From Phylloscopus collybita (taxonomy: Eukaryota; Chordata; Aves; Passeriformes; Phylloscopidae), in NCBI GenBank assembly GCA_027886175.1, contig JAJNNQ010000009.1:22619501-22683500 (forward strand): a stretch of DNA of 64,000 nt. Direction: 5' to 3'. The notes below the pieces were generated by a model that was not told the DNA's origin, ran no database searches, and was given only the letters and a program-made list of their open reading frames with translations. The position numbers and the translations under genes were made by a program. How positions within the stretch are numbered: position 1 is the stretch's first letter; each line of letters starts with the position of its first letter. This document shows positions 23,214-34,944 of the stretch, in pieces.

Positions 23214-26200
23214 CGTATATCCTTAAAATAACCACAAATAAAAGTCCCCCTACAAATACATAAGTTCACATCAGTCATTTAACAGTAACAAAAATCATGC
23301 CATTTCAAACATGTTCCATATATTTACCTGGTAGTTTTCCAGCCTTCTAGTCACTGCACAAAAGACAGGCTCTTCACAACCTTTCTCTTCTCTTGCCCAT
23401 ATGTATCTCATCTCAATGACAAATTGAATGTTTTCTCTTCCACTACGTTCTCAGTGGCACAACCTAACAGTGTCTTACACAGACCTCACATCTTTGCCTC
23501 TAAAGTTCTGGAAGGGTCCTTGCTACATTTTACTGCTTACTTCTTAGGTTTTCTTTCTATTATGGATATTCTTCACTAATTTTCTTTCTTTTATACCAAA
23601 GAACCTTGAATTTTTCACAGAGACCTGGATTTGCCCTTCTTGAGAGAAAATGCAAAGAACCTTTCTGGTCTGTGCTGGGGCAGGTTAACTTCAGACTCAT
23701 TACTCCTTGGATAGGGAATGAAATGAAATGATGTGATCTTGTCTAATTTGTTGTTTTCTGGACTATTTTTGGTTCTGGAAGGCAATTATGAGACAATCCA
23801 AGTCAGTCTTTCTACTCTGAATAGTGTCCCTCTGAAGTACTAGTACACGGTGAAATCTGGCTTTGGCATTGGCTTCTTGACCAGTTTCCTTTAGGTAACT
23901 TTAATTTGTTTCTAATTTCTACAGTGCTAGTAATCCATCTATGATAATTAAATATCAAAACTTTTGTGTCCTGTATCAAAGTTACATTATGTAACAGTTA
24001 AATTCCTAATGATTTGAGGAGTGAAAAGGTTCCTTTGGTGCAAAGCATTACTGGCATCACAGGCTCCTTGTGTAAATGAGGATAATTTTTTTTCTTTCCA
24101 TTAAAATGAATTAATTTTTTTAATGACAGGGAAAATTACCCTGATTAAATTTATCACAACCTTATAACAAATGGAAATTTCTGCCTCAGTCAAGAGTCAG
24201 TGGTCATGTTAAATGCTCATTGAAACCAAGAGCATTCTCCAAAATGACATTTCAGTAGCTTTGATGTGCAACTGCACTGAAAAAGCCACATCTCTATGAC
24301 ATGATGGTTTCATGTTGCCTGTAATGAAAAACAATGAAGTTGAGTTGCATTCTAATATTAACTGTCAATGTTCCTGCTGTGAAATTATGATGTCACTGTT
24401 AGTTTTTTCTTTCTGTCCTATGGTATTGGAATAAATCACCAAAGAAATTCATAATAGCTACACCAGAAGCCAAGTCCTTTCTCTAATATAAATTAATTTA
24501 TGCATTTTTTTTGTTCCTGGGGAAGAAAAGGACTAAGTAGAGTATTTCTAAACTAGGAGTAGTCTCTCAGGCAAACCAGAATAGATAGTGAGACTGTGAG
24601 AATTGTTATGGGGAAAAAAAAATACTGTACATGATACTGTAGTTTAAGTTATACCATGCAGCCTTTTATTGAGTTTCTAGCAAGTTCAGAATTTTTAGCA
24701 CTGTACCTTCTGCTACAAACTTTGTATTACTGTAGGAGATCTACAGCAGCTGAACTTGGAAACGCAGTTTTAGAATAGATTTTTAGTAGCACTGAGTTCT
24801 TTAACAAGAGAAAGGATTTGAGACTGTACACAGTAATAGCTGTAGATAAGACAGACTGGGCAGAAATGTTGACTAGGTGCCTTCAAAGTTACTTGATCTG
24901 GAGATAGTCATTTGTTGGTCTATTTTTACTTCATGGGGAAAGGTCATGTAATCCTGAAAAATACTGCTGGAAAATGACAGCCTGCACACAGTAATCATGC
25001 AAAGATCACATGTCTTCTGGACTGAATGCAACAGAAATCTGGCACAGAACAAGTGATGTTGAAAGGCTTTCAAAGCAATGCTAAAGTAATTGGCATTACA
25101 ACCTAAGGGGCAGAAGTGCTATTTATTTCTAAGGAAAGTAGAGATAAATTTGAGGAAGAATGATTAGCCAAAAGTTGTCGCTGCATGTCTCTAATCATGA
25201 TGAATGATGTAACTATATACATAATGTAAGTCAGATGGAGATTGCTGCAAATGAAAAGTGTGATGGGCAGGACTGAACAGGCAGTGAAGCCATTCCTGTT
25301 TTGTAATGATGATGATGATTTCCTTTGGATTTAAAGTTCCTGATGAAAAGTAGATGCTGGTTCCACCTTTCTTAATTTAGAGGGTTGCTCTCTCTAATTT
25401 CAGCTGCTCTAAGTGCATATCATATATCACAAGACATCACAAGTTGGATGAGTGGCTGAATTTTAGTGATGCCATGGAAGAAATCCCTTTTGAGAGGGTT
25501 CCTGGTGATCCAGTGCCATAGCTCAGATGTCAAAGCTATGCAAATAATCATAGCATCACTTGTCCCTAAATATTTATACGTATTTTCTTGGAAGAAAATA
25601 CTTTCTGCTTAAATCTTTCACTCCTCTTGTCTCAGATGGCCATAGAACCTGAATTTACAGCAGGCCCTGGCCTATTACATTACCCAGTATATCATTCTGA
25701 AATGGGACACAGGGGAACTATGTATCCTCTGCAATATGACACACATCGGAGCCATTATGTCATCAAGTCATGATGTCTGTGGAAGCCATATAGATTACTG
25801 ACTGTCAAAAAAAACTAACTCTGGTCTCAATTTTTAAGGTACCTTGTCAACTTTGGCACACATTTATTACAGACCTAGAAATCAAAAATACTGTTTCATA
25901 ATATATTGGAGATTTTGCTGGTTTTCATCCTCTGAGATAACATAGTAAGAATCAGGGAATGAAAATAAATAATTTGTCAATTGCTAAATCCTTGAAACAT
26001 AGTGAAATAATTAGGTTTTTACAAGCAAAGTCTACTTTTTCTCATCTTGCACTAAAAAACCCCCAAACAAATAGATAGGATTTTACCAGTAGGGCAATAC
26101 AAGAGATTGATTGTTCACAGTAAAAAGGAGAACATATCTATACTAATTCCAAAAGATGAGATTTCATTTTAGAACTGAAATCATTATTTGGAATATATCA

Positions 26201-29200
26201 CATAAGTTTAGAGGCTTGAAAAAAGTGAAAAATAATACCCCCCTCATCTAATAAATTCTAAAAGATCAAAGCCGAGGCTGCCCTTCCTTCTCATTTCTTT
26301 AGTCTTTTGGAAAATCCAAGCTTATTGACAGAGCTGTTGAGTGCCTTTAGCTTGAGCACCTCTTGAAGGATTTCTTGAAGCACCTTTCAGAAAGGTCCAA
26401 AGTGAGGATGTAAGAGAACTGAAGTTCTCCCTTTTGCTTTCTCACCACTGTTCTGAATTATTAAGGTAGTAAAAAAGGTAGGAAAGAACCTGTCTTTAAC
26501 AGGATGGAGATTAATGTCTCTTTTAAATCTGCACTGTTTCTTATAAGTTTGATTTTCCTCACTTGGAAAGCACAAAGTTGTGTGTAGGTGGAGGTACAGT
26601 CAAAAACTCCTTTGCATGGTTTGTGCTGCCAAATTTCACATCACGACAGCCATTTCTGGAAGTATGAAACACATGGCTTGTAGTGCTGGCAGTGAACCGC
26701 AGGGATTAGAAGAAATATTGCCAACAGTATACAAAGAAACAGTGATACTACAACTTTCATGAAAACAGCACCTGGAGGACAGCAGAAGAAAATGTTCTTC
26801 CTAGTATTGCTGTAAATGAGAACCCAGAAGAGTAGGTAGATGTCCATGTGGGAAATGTTGTATTTTATCAGTGAACTTCTTTCCTGAAAACATTTTATTG
26901 CCAGGAGTTTTACAGACACCAGAAGCAATTCAAAATGGTTAGAAAGCTCCTTAATGACTAGATTGTTCACACACTGGGCAAAATTTGTGGTCACACTGAG
27001 ACATCTAGTGATACCATGGACACGTTATTGCACAATGTTACAGTACACTTTTGTCATATTTTTGTCTTTTCTGACAATAAAAAAATGCACAAGAGCAAAA
27101 AATCTGCAAGAAACTGGCTGAATTTGCTGGTTGTTCAAGAGTGTTTTCTGCTGTCCTGTTGTGTCTGTCTCAGGCAATTCAGCTGTAAGCTTATCTTCAA
27201 GCTCTCTTTCATCATGATGGCAAATTCGTCATTGCTTTTCCCAAAGCTACTCTTGCTTCTTTAGGGCTAAATCTGTGTACCATGATGTAAGAGGGAATGA
27301 TCTGTTTACTTGCCTGCTGCTTTCTCCACTGGCAACACAATTCCCTGCTTCCCTATTCTGTTACTCAGAAAGCTTGTGTCACCTTGATCAAAAATGAATC
27401 ATAAGAGAAAGAGGCACAGTAATATAAGAGAAACAATTTCTGTTTGAATAAGAAAGAGAAGCCATAGTTCCCAAAAATCTTCCGGACACCATAAGGTTAA
27501 AAGTGGAGGACAAAGCCTCCAGCTCTGGAACAGTGATTTAATGTTGTCTCAAGAATAATTAACAGCCTGTGGAAAAGGGCTGCTCTTCTTCACAGGAAAT
27601 ATATTACACTGAGACAATCCAAATAACATTACCACTGGACAAGGAGAAGTCTGGTGAGTATCAGCAGTAGCTGATGAGGACCTTCATTCTCAAGCAGTTA
27701 CACAGAAAGAGAGGCACCCTTGACTGAGATTTAAGGGATAAATAATGAACAAACTCAAAAGGGAGTTCTTTTCTTCTTTTGCTCTAATGTCTTTAAGCCA
27801 TAGCTTAAAAGAGTCAGCTTCAAAGAAATAGACTTCTTCACTGAGTCAACCTTTTCCAACCCAGAGAAAGAGACAACTAAATTGTTGTGGTGTTTTCTCC
27901 TCTGACCCATGAAAATATTACTGCATTTAGGCTAACAAAAATGCACTAAAATAAAATTTTAAAAGGTCATGATTATTTGGATGATATAAACAAATTTGAA
28001 AATGTAAGAGTGAATCTATAGTGTTTGGACAACTGTAAATCTATGCATATAATTTTTTCCAAAATCAAAGCATGTCTCAAGATATCTTAAGTAGGACATG
28101 GGTATGTTAATTATAGACAAATATATTAAAAATATGTAAAATAGATATACTATTGGTATAGTATCTATAAGTATAAATACAGACACAAAAAAAATTTACA
28201 CCATGGGCAACCCTATGGGCCTCTTTAAGCCTTCCCTTCAATGCTTTGATATACATCACCGTTCTCATATTTAGAGTGCATGCACTTTAGGGCACTGAAT
28301 CATCCCTTACAATTTATGTTAAATATATTTATTGGAGAAAGTGCAATAAATAACTAGAATATTTACAAATAATGTTATATTTATATGAGTTTATCATTTT
28401 TCTGAGGTCTCTCAGCACCTCTAAGAGTTCAATAAACAAGACTGATCATGACATGGTAAAACATAGATTATTTTGCCTCCAGACTTGGCTCTGAAACAGA
28501 ACCAAACTAAAACATTATCTTTACAGGGCATTTCTGTATCGGGAAGATGTGGTAGATTATAAAGAAGTTGATGAGTTCATGTAGGAAGTTATCAAGGTAG
28601 AACTGTCTCTCTATAAAAAATAATTATTGTAAACAGAGAAAGCGTGAAAATATATTGATCACTGACGATATTATGAACCACAGATGAAAAGGTAAAATAA
28701 AATGTGCTTGTACTGAATAACATATTTATGATAATTCTTATTTTCCCTCTGTGAAAATAAATCCTGCTACTACAGTTTTCATTTGGCAATGAAGATAAAT
28801 TCATATCAGATAAATGTTTTAATAGTACTCAGCTTGGGGCATAAAAGGACTTCAGGCTCTCCTATATGGAGGAAAGAAAAAAGCTGTTTCTGTTCCTGAT
28901 TTCAAACCAGTGTTGTTACTCGTGTTCCTTTTTTTTTTCCCTTCTTCCATCACCAAACTCTGCTCTGACCAGGCACAGGGCTTCAAAGACAAAAAGTACT
29001 GTATGGCATATTGGGCTGCTGTAATTGCCACAGAAACACCATTGAATAATGAAAACCTGTTGGGTGTAAAACCTGCAGGTCCTTAGGGATGACTTGGAGG
29101 GTATTTTGCCTTTAACAGCTTCATCCCTTGTCAGACTATAATTCACTTGCATTTTTGTTAACAACTTCATCAATGTAAGACTATGACCTTATTGAATATT

Positions 29201-31520
29201 ACCATGCTATAAGATTTTCTGTACTGTGTGATCATAATTGATTGATACATGGGAGCAGAAAGACAGTAGAACCATTATACTGATTATTTTGCTGTCTGCT
29301 AGGAAACAGAATGACTGGCAGCACTTTTGCAAATGATTTTCACATGCCTTTGAAAAGACACCAAGTCAAAGGGCAAGTGACCTTAACCAGCAGAAATCCA
29401 CAAAAAACACACTGAAAGGCATCTGAAGTGAGAAATGGTGTTTAGACAGGGATTGGTCAGTCAGGCCAGCCCTTGTTTTTGTGAGTAGGAGGGCGCATGT
29501 GCCAGGGACTGATTTTAAAATCAAGGCCTTATTGACACTGAGCACTGGGAAAGCACTTTCTGTCTAGCATTTTCTTGGAGACACTGACAGAAATATGACA
29601 ACCATAACTCAACACAGGAAGAACCAGGTGTATTTGGCTGTGTACAGTAAATTATCTGGATCACACAGTAAAGCACAAACGAAGACTGAAGACAATCTGA
29701 GCACAGCTTTGGTGTTACCCTGGAGGCAATGGCATTTCAGTGACAGAAATCTACATGAGCAGGACTGATATTCTGTGCAAGTTGTGCAAGAGGGGTGGAA
29801 GTGAAAACTGCCTTGCCACAGCACAAAAAGGTCAGCATGCATTGACTGAGTCAGTGTGTGGTCACATTGGGACCAGCTGGTTATGAGGGAATTTAATAGG
29901 CTTCGGCAAAATTTGGGAAAAGACAGATGTTTCAGAGCTGGCTGTGTTCCTGCAGCATGATTGTCATAGTGTAATTTCCCACTGGTGTGTTTCACATCCT
30001 CGGAAGCCCAATTAGCCAATGAAGCTTTGCTTGCAGCAGGCAGAACTAAGAATGCACTGGTTTTCCCCCGAGCAGCTACTTTCTTGTTTTATGCATGCAA
30101 GGAAAAATAAAAAGTTGTCTTTTTCAGTTAACTGAGCCATAGCACCAGCACTTCATACTAGCAAACCTTTAAAAAGAGGCTGTTCTGTATATTCCCAATG
30201 TCTCATATCTTCAGAGCACTCTAATGTTTTCCTTTCAAAATTACACACTCAGGATTTTTTGTCCCTTTTTCTGGGAAGCACATGGCTTTATACCTGACTC
30301 AATCTCCCTTTCTCCAAGCCATTTCCAAAAGACACTTTTTCTTTCGCTCTACAGCTTTATGACCACTATTTTCAGGGCTTTAATCCTCTCATCCAGATGA
30401 GTCTGCTTACTTTTTTCCCCTGGACTCTCCTGCTCCCCTTATCTCAACCAAAATCAGATATACTGCAGCTCAGTCCATGTGTAGGATATTTTTTAATTCT
30501 TCACAGAATGCAGAGAAGACACCAGAGGCACTCTGCCCTTTGCAAGTTGGTCTGGATATCCTACCTCTTTCACATGGATGGAAATGGGTTGAACATTGCA
30601 TCAATTAAAGAACAAATGTGACACTAGAAGGTTTATATTCTTCCTCTTACTGTCAGAGAAACAGTCTTCTAGTTTTCTCCTTCCTTTCTCCAAGTTAGGT
30701 ACTTGGATTTTTGCTAGTGGTGCTCTGAAGGACGTTGACTGTTTTTATCGGTATCAGTTACCTTATATTGAGGTCAACCACCAGCATTTCTTGTCTATAT
30801 AAGCTTGTACACTGCCAAAGGTACTGTGAAGATACTTCTCATGAAACTCACTGGAGTGTTTTAGAGAATGTTGTCCATTAATGCAGAATCCATGCAGGAA
30901 ATTAATTTTATAACCCTTATTCCATGGTAACAATATATAAAGATCAGCATTTGAAGACAGATTATAAACACACAATCAATCAAGACTATCTACTACCACT
31001 CCAGATGACTTGAGAATGCAAATGAATACTGCTAACTTCATCTTCAGAATCTGGAAGTTTTGAGGGAGAATAGTTCTTGGTCTTTGCAGCAATTGTGGAG
31101 CAGGCTTCCACTGTGAAACAAAAGAAACACACACACACAAACAGTGCCCACATAAAAATGACTGTTACAACAGAGAGTTCCTAACTCTTCATAAAATTCA
31201 CGTAACTAGCTATGAATATATTTAATTTTTTATGATCTATCTCCATCTGTTGGGATTCAAGGCTTACAAAACTCCAAACTGAAAGTTTGTGATATAATAA
31301 CTTACAAAACTTGTTCTGTTATGATAAACAGGGAGAGTTAGAGAATCACAAATGAAAAAGGGGGCTTCACTCTAACACAAAATGTTACATTGGTACTACA
31401 TGTGAACTGTTATCATCACTGGGTGTTCTTGGACTTCCCCAAAGAAGGATGAGTATAGCAAAATACTTCTTTCCATGTAGGTTAATAGTTTCAGGACAGA
31501 AAACAGTTACATTTGCAGTA

Positions 31521-31560
31521 CAAAGAATTGCAAAGAATTACAAAGAATTGCAAAGAATTC
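31521..31560. repeat. Four tandem copies of a 10-mer (caaagaattg)
   Basis: Exactly four 10-base units in tandem; the third-to-last base context is constant, and only the last base of units 2 and 4 changes (a or c for g). The 10-base period is close to one helical turn. Confidence 0.95.
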
Positions 31561-31884
31561 TGTGCCTTAGAGATACTTCACAGGTCTTGTCCTAGTGTAT
31601 AGATCTCTAGGATTTATAGACATTACAGAATCTTGAATAATTTTCTTTCACCTACTTGACAGCAAACAGGTTGCATTTAACAAATTTATATCTCCAGGAG
31701 AGACATTTAATCTTCATACAAAGACATGAAACAATTAAAAATTCACCATTTCCCTTAAGATTCCCTATAATGATTAATCATCTTCATTGCTGAAAAAGTA
31801 TCATGCCAGAAGTGTCTGGCATTACTTTCTGTCCATATGTTCGTATTATGACCTTACCATATTAAATATCTTCTTAATGCATAA

Positions 31885-32250
31885 TTTATTAGTGTGAAGG
31901 CACTTGCAAGCTGTAATCAAGCCACTTCTCAAGCCTCTCTTTTTGGGCTGAACAGATTGGGCGCTCAAACTCTTCACTGCAAGGCAGTATCTCCAGCCTT
32001 TAAATCATTTATGTTTCCTTCATCTGGAGATTCCTTAGCTACCTTTTTACTATGCAGACATTTAAACTATACACAGTTTCGCAATATTAATGTCATTCTT
32101 GGCATAGCTAAAAATAAATTCATTTCTCATACACCTATTGCTAATTTAAGTATCAAGTGACTGCCAGCTCTTTTTAGTGCTGCATCACATGAGTGCTTAT
32201 GTAGAGTTGTTTTTTCATGAGGGGTATGTACCAGATACTTAATTCCTTTG
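31885..32250 (-). mobile_element. Ancient CR1/L3-type LINE relic
   Basis: Read on the + strand, this region follows the antisense consensus of old amniote CR1/L3 LINEs. It opens with 'aagccacttctcaagcctctc', then 'ggctgaacagattgg', 'ggcagtatctccagccttt', the 'cagtttcgcaatatt' segment, and 'agctctttttagtgctgcatcacat'. The order of blocks is right but each is heavily diverged and no open frame survives. This points to an insertion older than the clean CR1 copies elsewhere in the window. Limits are approximate. Confidence 0.62.
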
Positions 32251-32259
32251 AAGCCTGCT

Positions 32260-34070
32260 CTTGGTGTCTAATACTAAAAGCTTGCTCAAATACTTATTTT
32301 CATATTTACTAAAATACTAATTTAGTTCAGTCATCTTGATAATCAATTTTTTTTTTTGGCCATAGTTTTACTTACCTATTTATTATGGGTAAACATTTTG
32401 GTTCTAATGGACAGAAGTATTCTATGATGCTTCAAGTAGAAGAAGAAAACACTACCATAAGAAAAAACAGAAACTTTAAAGAAAAAAACTCCAATAGATT
32501 ACTTGCAAATACATTTGCACTTCCACATCCTGAGTGGCTATGCTGTCTTTTTAAGTTTTTAGCTTTTTATTTTTCTTATAATTATTTTAAATTCATTTTT
32601 AGAAACCTTAGTTCTCCTTAATATAGATATGAATTTTCTTTTTTTTATCAAGATCTTTAGTTTTGATTATTCATTCACAGCAAATCGATAAGCTTTATTG
32701 ATTCCATGGCTTTTTTTCTCCTTCTACATGCATTTGCCAGATACTGATTTCCCACACTACAAAATGTTGCCTCGACTTCAGTGTTGATCTAAGTAGTCTT
32801 CTAAATATGATTTTCCTCCATTTTGAAAATGTAAGTCTTAAAACAGACCCATTTTTATATATTTTTAAACAATATTCTAGGGAAATGGTAATAATTTTTA
32901 TTTCCAGCAGAATTCTTACTTTTATATATTAGTCATAATTTTAATGAGGTTGGGGAGACAGAGGGAGACTGGCTAGAGCTTGCTTGCCCTCCCCTAAAAT
33001 CTGTGCCTTTATATATCATTACTGAAGAAATTCTACCAATAATACAGAAAACTTCAAGTACATAAAGGCCACACAAATGCCTAGGATAAGACCTAGGATA
33101 TAAATGTGCACAACAGAGAAAAACAAAAGAATGCTCAGGGTAAAATGTAAAATGAACAACTAGACCACACTGCTTGGACAGGTTTATTTTTATCTGACAA
33201 AAACCTTGTTCTACTTAAATAAGCAGACCAAACAAACCCTTCATACCCTGGTAACCTACATATAGCTTGAACACTGTCAGAAACCTGCAGAGGCAGAAAC
33301 AAAATAAATCACTCCTCTTAACAGAGCCTACACAATGCTCTAATTTCTCTCCTTTCCCTTTCTCTCTGTCTTCTTTTTAAATCCATGTGTGTCTTCCCAT
33401 AAATGACAAAGGAACAAAACTGCTTTCTCACACTCAGCTCACCATCCTGCTGGTGTGTGGGATGGATATAACCTCTGCAGGCTGTGGAATATGGCAGAGT
33501 AATTACATTGTACTTTTGGGACACCTTACAGCTCAGAATCCATTTCTGGGTGAAATCAGTGGCTTTTGGTAATGATGTGAGACCATTTTCACCTTTGAAA
33601 TCATGGAAGATGGGAGATACTTTGGGTGTCACATGTGAATCTTAGAAAGGTCTAGGTGTAGAAGGAATATTTAAAACACTTACTGCATTTTTTTTTAAAT
33701 GGCTGGTTGTTAGTATTTTTCATTTCATTTTGGTTTATGTCCCTTTTCCTAAACTGCAGCCTAAGGGACCCATATTGGGTTTTCAGGAGTGGCTGGCTCT
33801 CCAACAGTGTGGCATTTTGTTCTCTCTTAAATAGGAGATATTCATGAAAGGAAACACCTAGAGGTTACTGAGAAGCTTCACTACCACCCTAGATGCAGCT
33901 TGCTTGGTATTAGAATGAGCACAATGGCTAAGTAAAATATGCTAAGTAACTGTGTAACTGAATGCCCTAGATTTTCCACCAGATTAACAGCTGGGGTGTG
34001 ACAAGTATGCATGTAGTCCCAGAGACAGTGAAGTCAATATCTGTAAAAGAATAGCAAACACTTCACTAGA
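32260..34070. other. Intergenic, no gene seen
   Basis: AT-rich unique sequence. The only named structure is a direct 9-mer repeat (cctaggata twice within 33080-33100). No gene or mobile element is recognisable. Confidence 0.7.
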
Positions 34071-34072
34071 AA

Positions 34073-34087
34073 ACACACACACACGCA

Positions 34088-34138
<51 letters not shown>

Positions 34139-34150
34139 AGAGAGAGAGAA
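34073..34150. repeat. Composite microsatellite (AC)n-(A)47-(GA)n
   Basis: An AC-rich run (34073-34088) leads into 47 uninterrupted A (34089-34135), then a GA run (34136-34150). There is no AATAAA just upstream, so a retroposed tail is less likely than a compound simple repeat. The exact length is likely to be polymorphic and open to sequencing error. Confidence 0.95.
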
Positions 34151-34302
34151 AGGTTACAAAACGAAGTTACAAACAGCTACTTAAAACTTGGTCCAGACGA
34201 TCAGGCACAGGAAGAAGTTTCTCATCACCTCTCGTGGGATACAACCCTCGCAGCTAACAGAAAAGACACTAAGCACAGATCTTGATAATTAGGACTGAGC
34301 AA

Positions 34303-34944
34303 TGTTGCAGTGTGCCTTTAAGGCTTTCAAGGTGAGCTCCCTTTGGGAGTAAGTTTTTCCCCTCCTCCAGGGTAGGGTTTCTTGGCAAATCCTAAGAGGA
34401 CGATTTCAATACACAGGGCGTCTCTCTCGGCCAACCTGGAATTCTGCAGGGGCTGGGTCGTTGAGGAATTGGCCCGGGCAGAGAGGGCCCACCTCTCCCA
34501 CAGAGGGCTCACCTCTCCCACAGGTGATTTGACCTTTAGGTTGCCCTTTAGGCCTCGGGTCGCGCCCTGTCCCTTGCTGACAGGTAAGCTGTATGCCCTC
34601 CCCCTTCCCCCTCTCCCAGGTTATAACCTGGGGGCTGCCATGTGGGCCCTTTGTTCTGCTCTGGCAGTCACACTGTTCTGAAGTGCTGCTGTACTGGAAT
34701 AAAACCTCTGGACAAGACTCCGAAGGTAGATCCGTTTCCTTTCTCCACTGATGGTCCAACCTCTCTGAGAGGGTCACACAGGATTCATTTGCTACGTTTA
34801 TCTCGCCGCCGCACCCCCGGTCCGAGGCTGCCTGGAGTCTTGGAGCAAGCCCAGAGCTGTGCCGAGGGGTCTGTGCCTGTGCTGGCAGTGCCAAGGGAAT
34901 AAATACCCCGGTGTGACCAAGCACTGGGCTGTTTCCCCCAGCAC
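34303..34944 (+). mobile_element. Candidate solo LTR of an endogenous retrovirus
   Basis: This block is much richer in GC and CpG than its flanks. It has an LTR-like layout on the + strand: a TATA-like TTATAA inside an 18-bp palindrome (34615-34632), AATAAA at 34698-34703 about 75 bases further, then a CpG-bearing U5-like segment. It contains a direct repeat of cacctctcccaca near 34488-34522. The suggested limits rest on a weak cue: TG at 34303 and a 5-bp direct repeat agcaa flanking at 34298-34302 and 34945-34949. The 3' end is then CAC, not the usual CA, so the true limits may differ. I see no gag, pol or env coding sequence next to it. The alternative is an unlinked CpG island or promoter. 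Confidence 0.45.
34615..34632. repeat. 18-bp perfect palindrome centred on TTATAA
   Basis: The sequence cccaggttataacctggg equals its own reverse complement. It sits about 75 bases before the AATAAA of the candidate LTR, where a TATA box would be expected. Confidence 0.95.

Larger units (their letters stand above)
13950..31880. other. Intergenic, no gene seen
   Basis: About 18 kb of AT-rich sequence downstream of GRXCR1. No spliced or single-exon gene can be supported. Open frames reach only about 100-150 codons, lie on both strands and match no family I recognise. The contents I can name are an inverted repeat at 14999-15035, a T-rich tract at 16528-16567, a (GTTTT)n run at 23171-23213, a short (GAT)n at about 25307-25319, a possible very old CR1 scrap near 20.39-20.48 kb, and a four-copy 10-mer at 31521-31560. 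Confidence 0.7.

Noticed and set aside
26641..26994. Minus-strand 117-codon frame with two hydrophobic stretches
   Set aside because: It resembles a membrane protein only by composition. No family is recognisable, and stops lie on both sides without splice sites that would extend it.
29609..30019. Minus-strand 136-codon Cys-rich frame
   Set aside because: No ordered Cys motif and no family match; this length is expected occasionally by chance in 64 kb.
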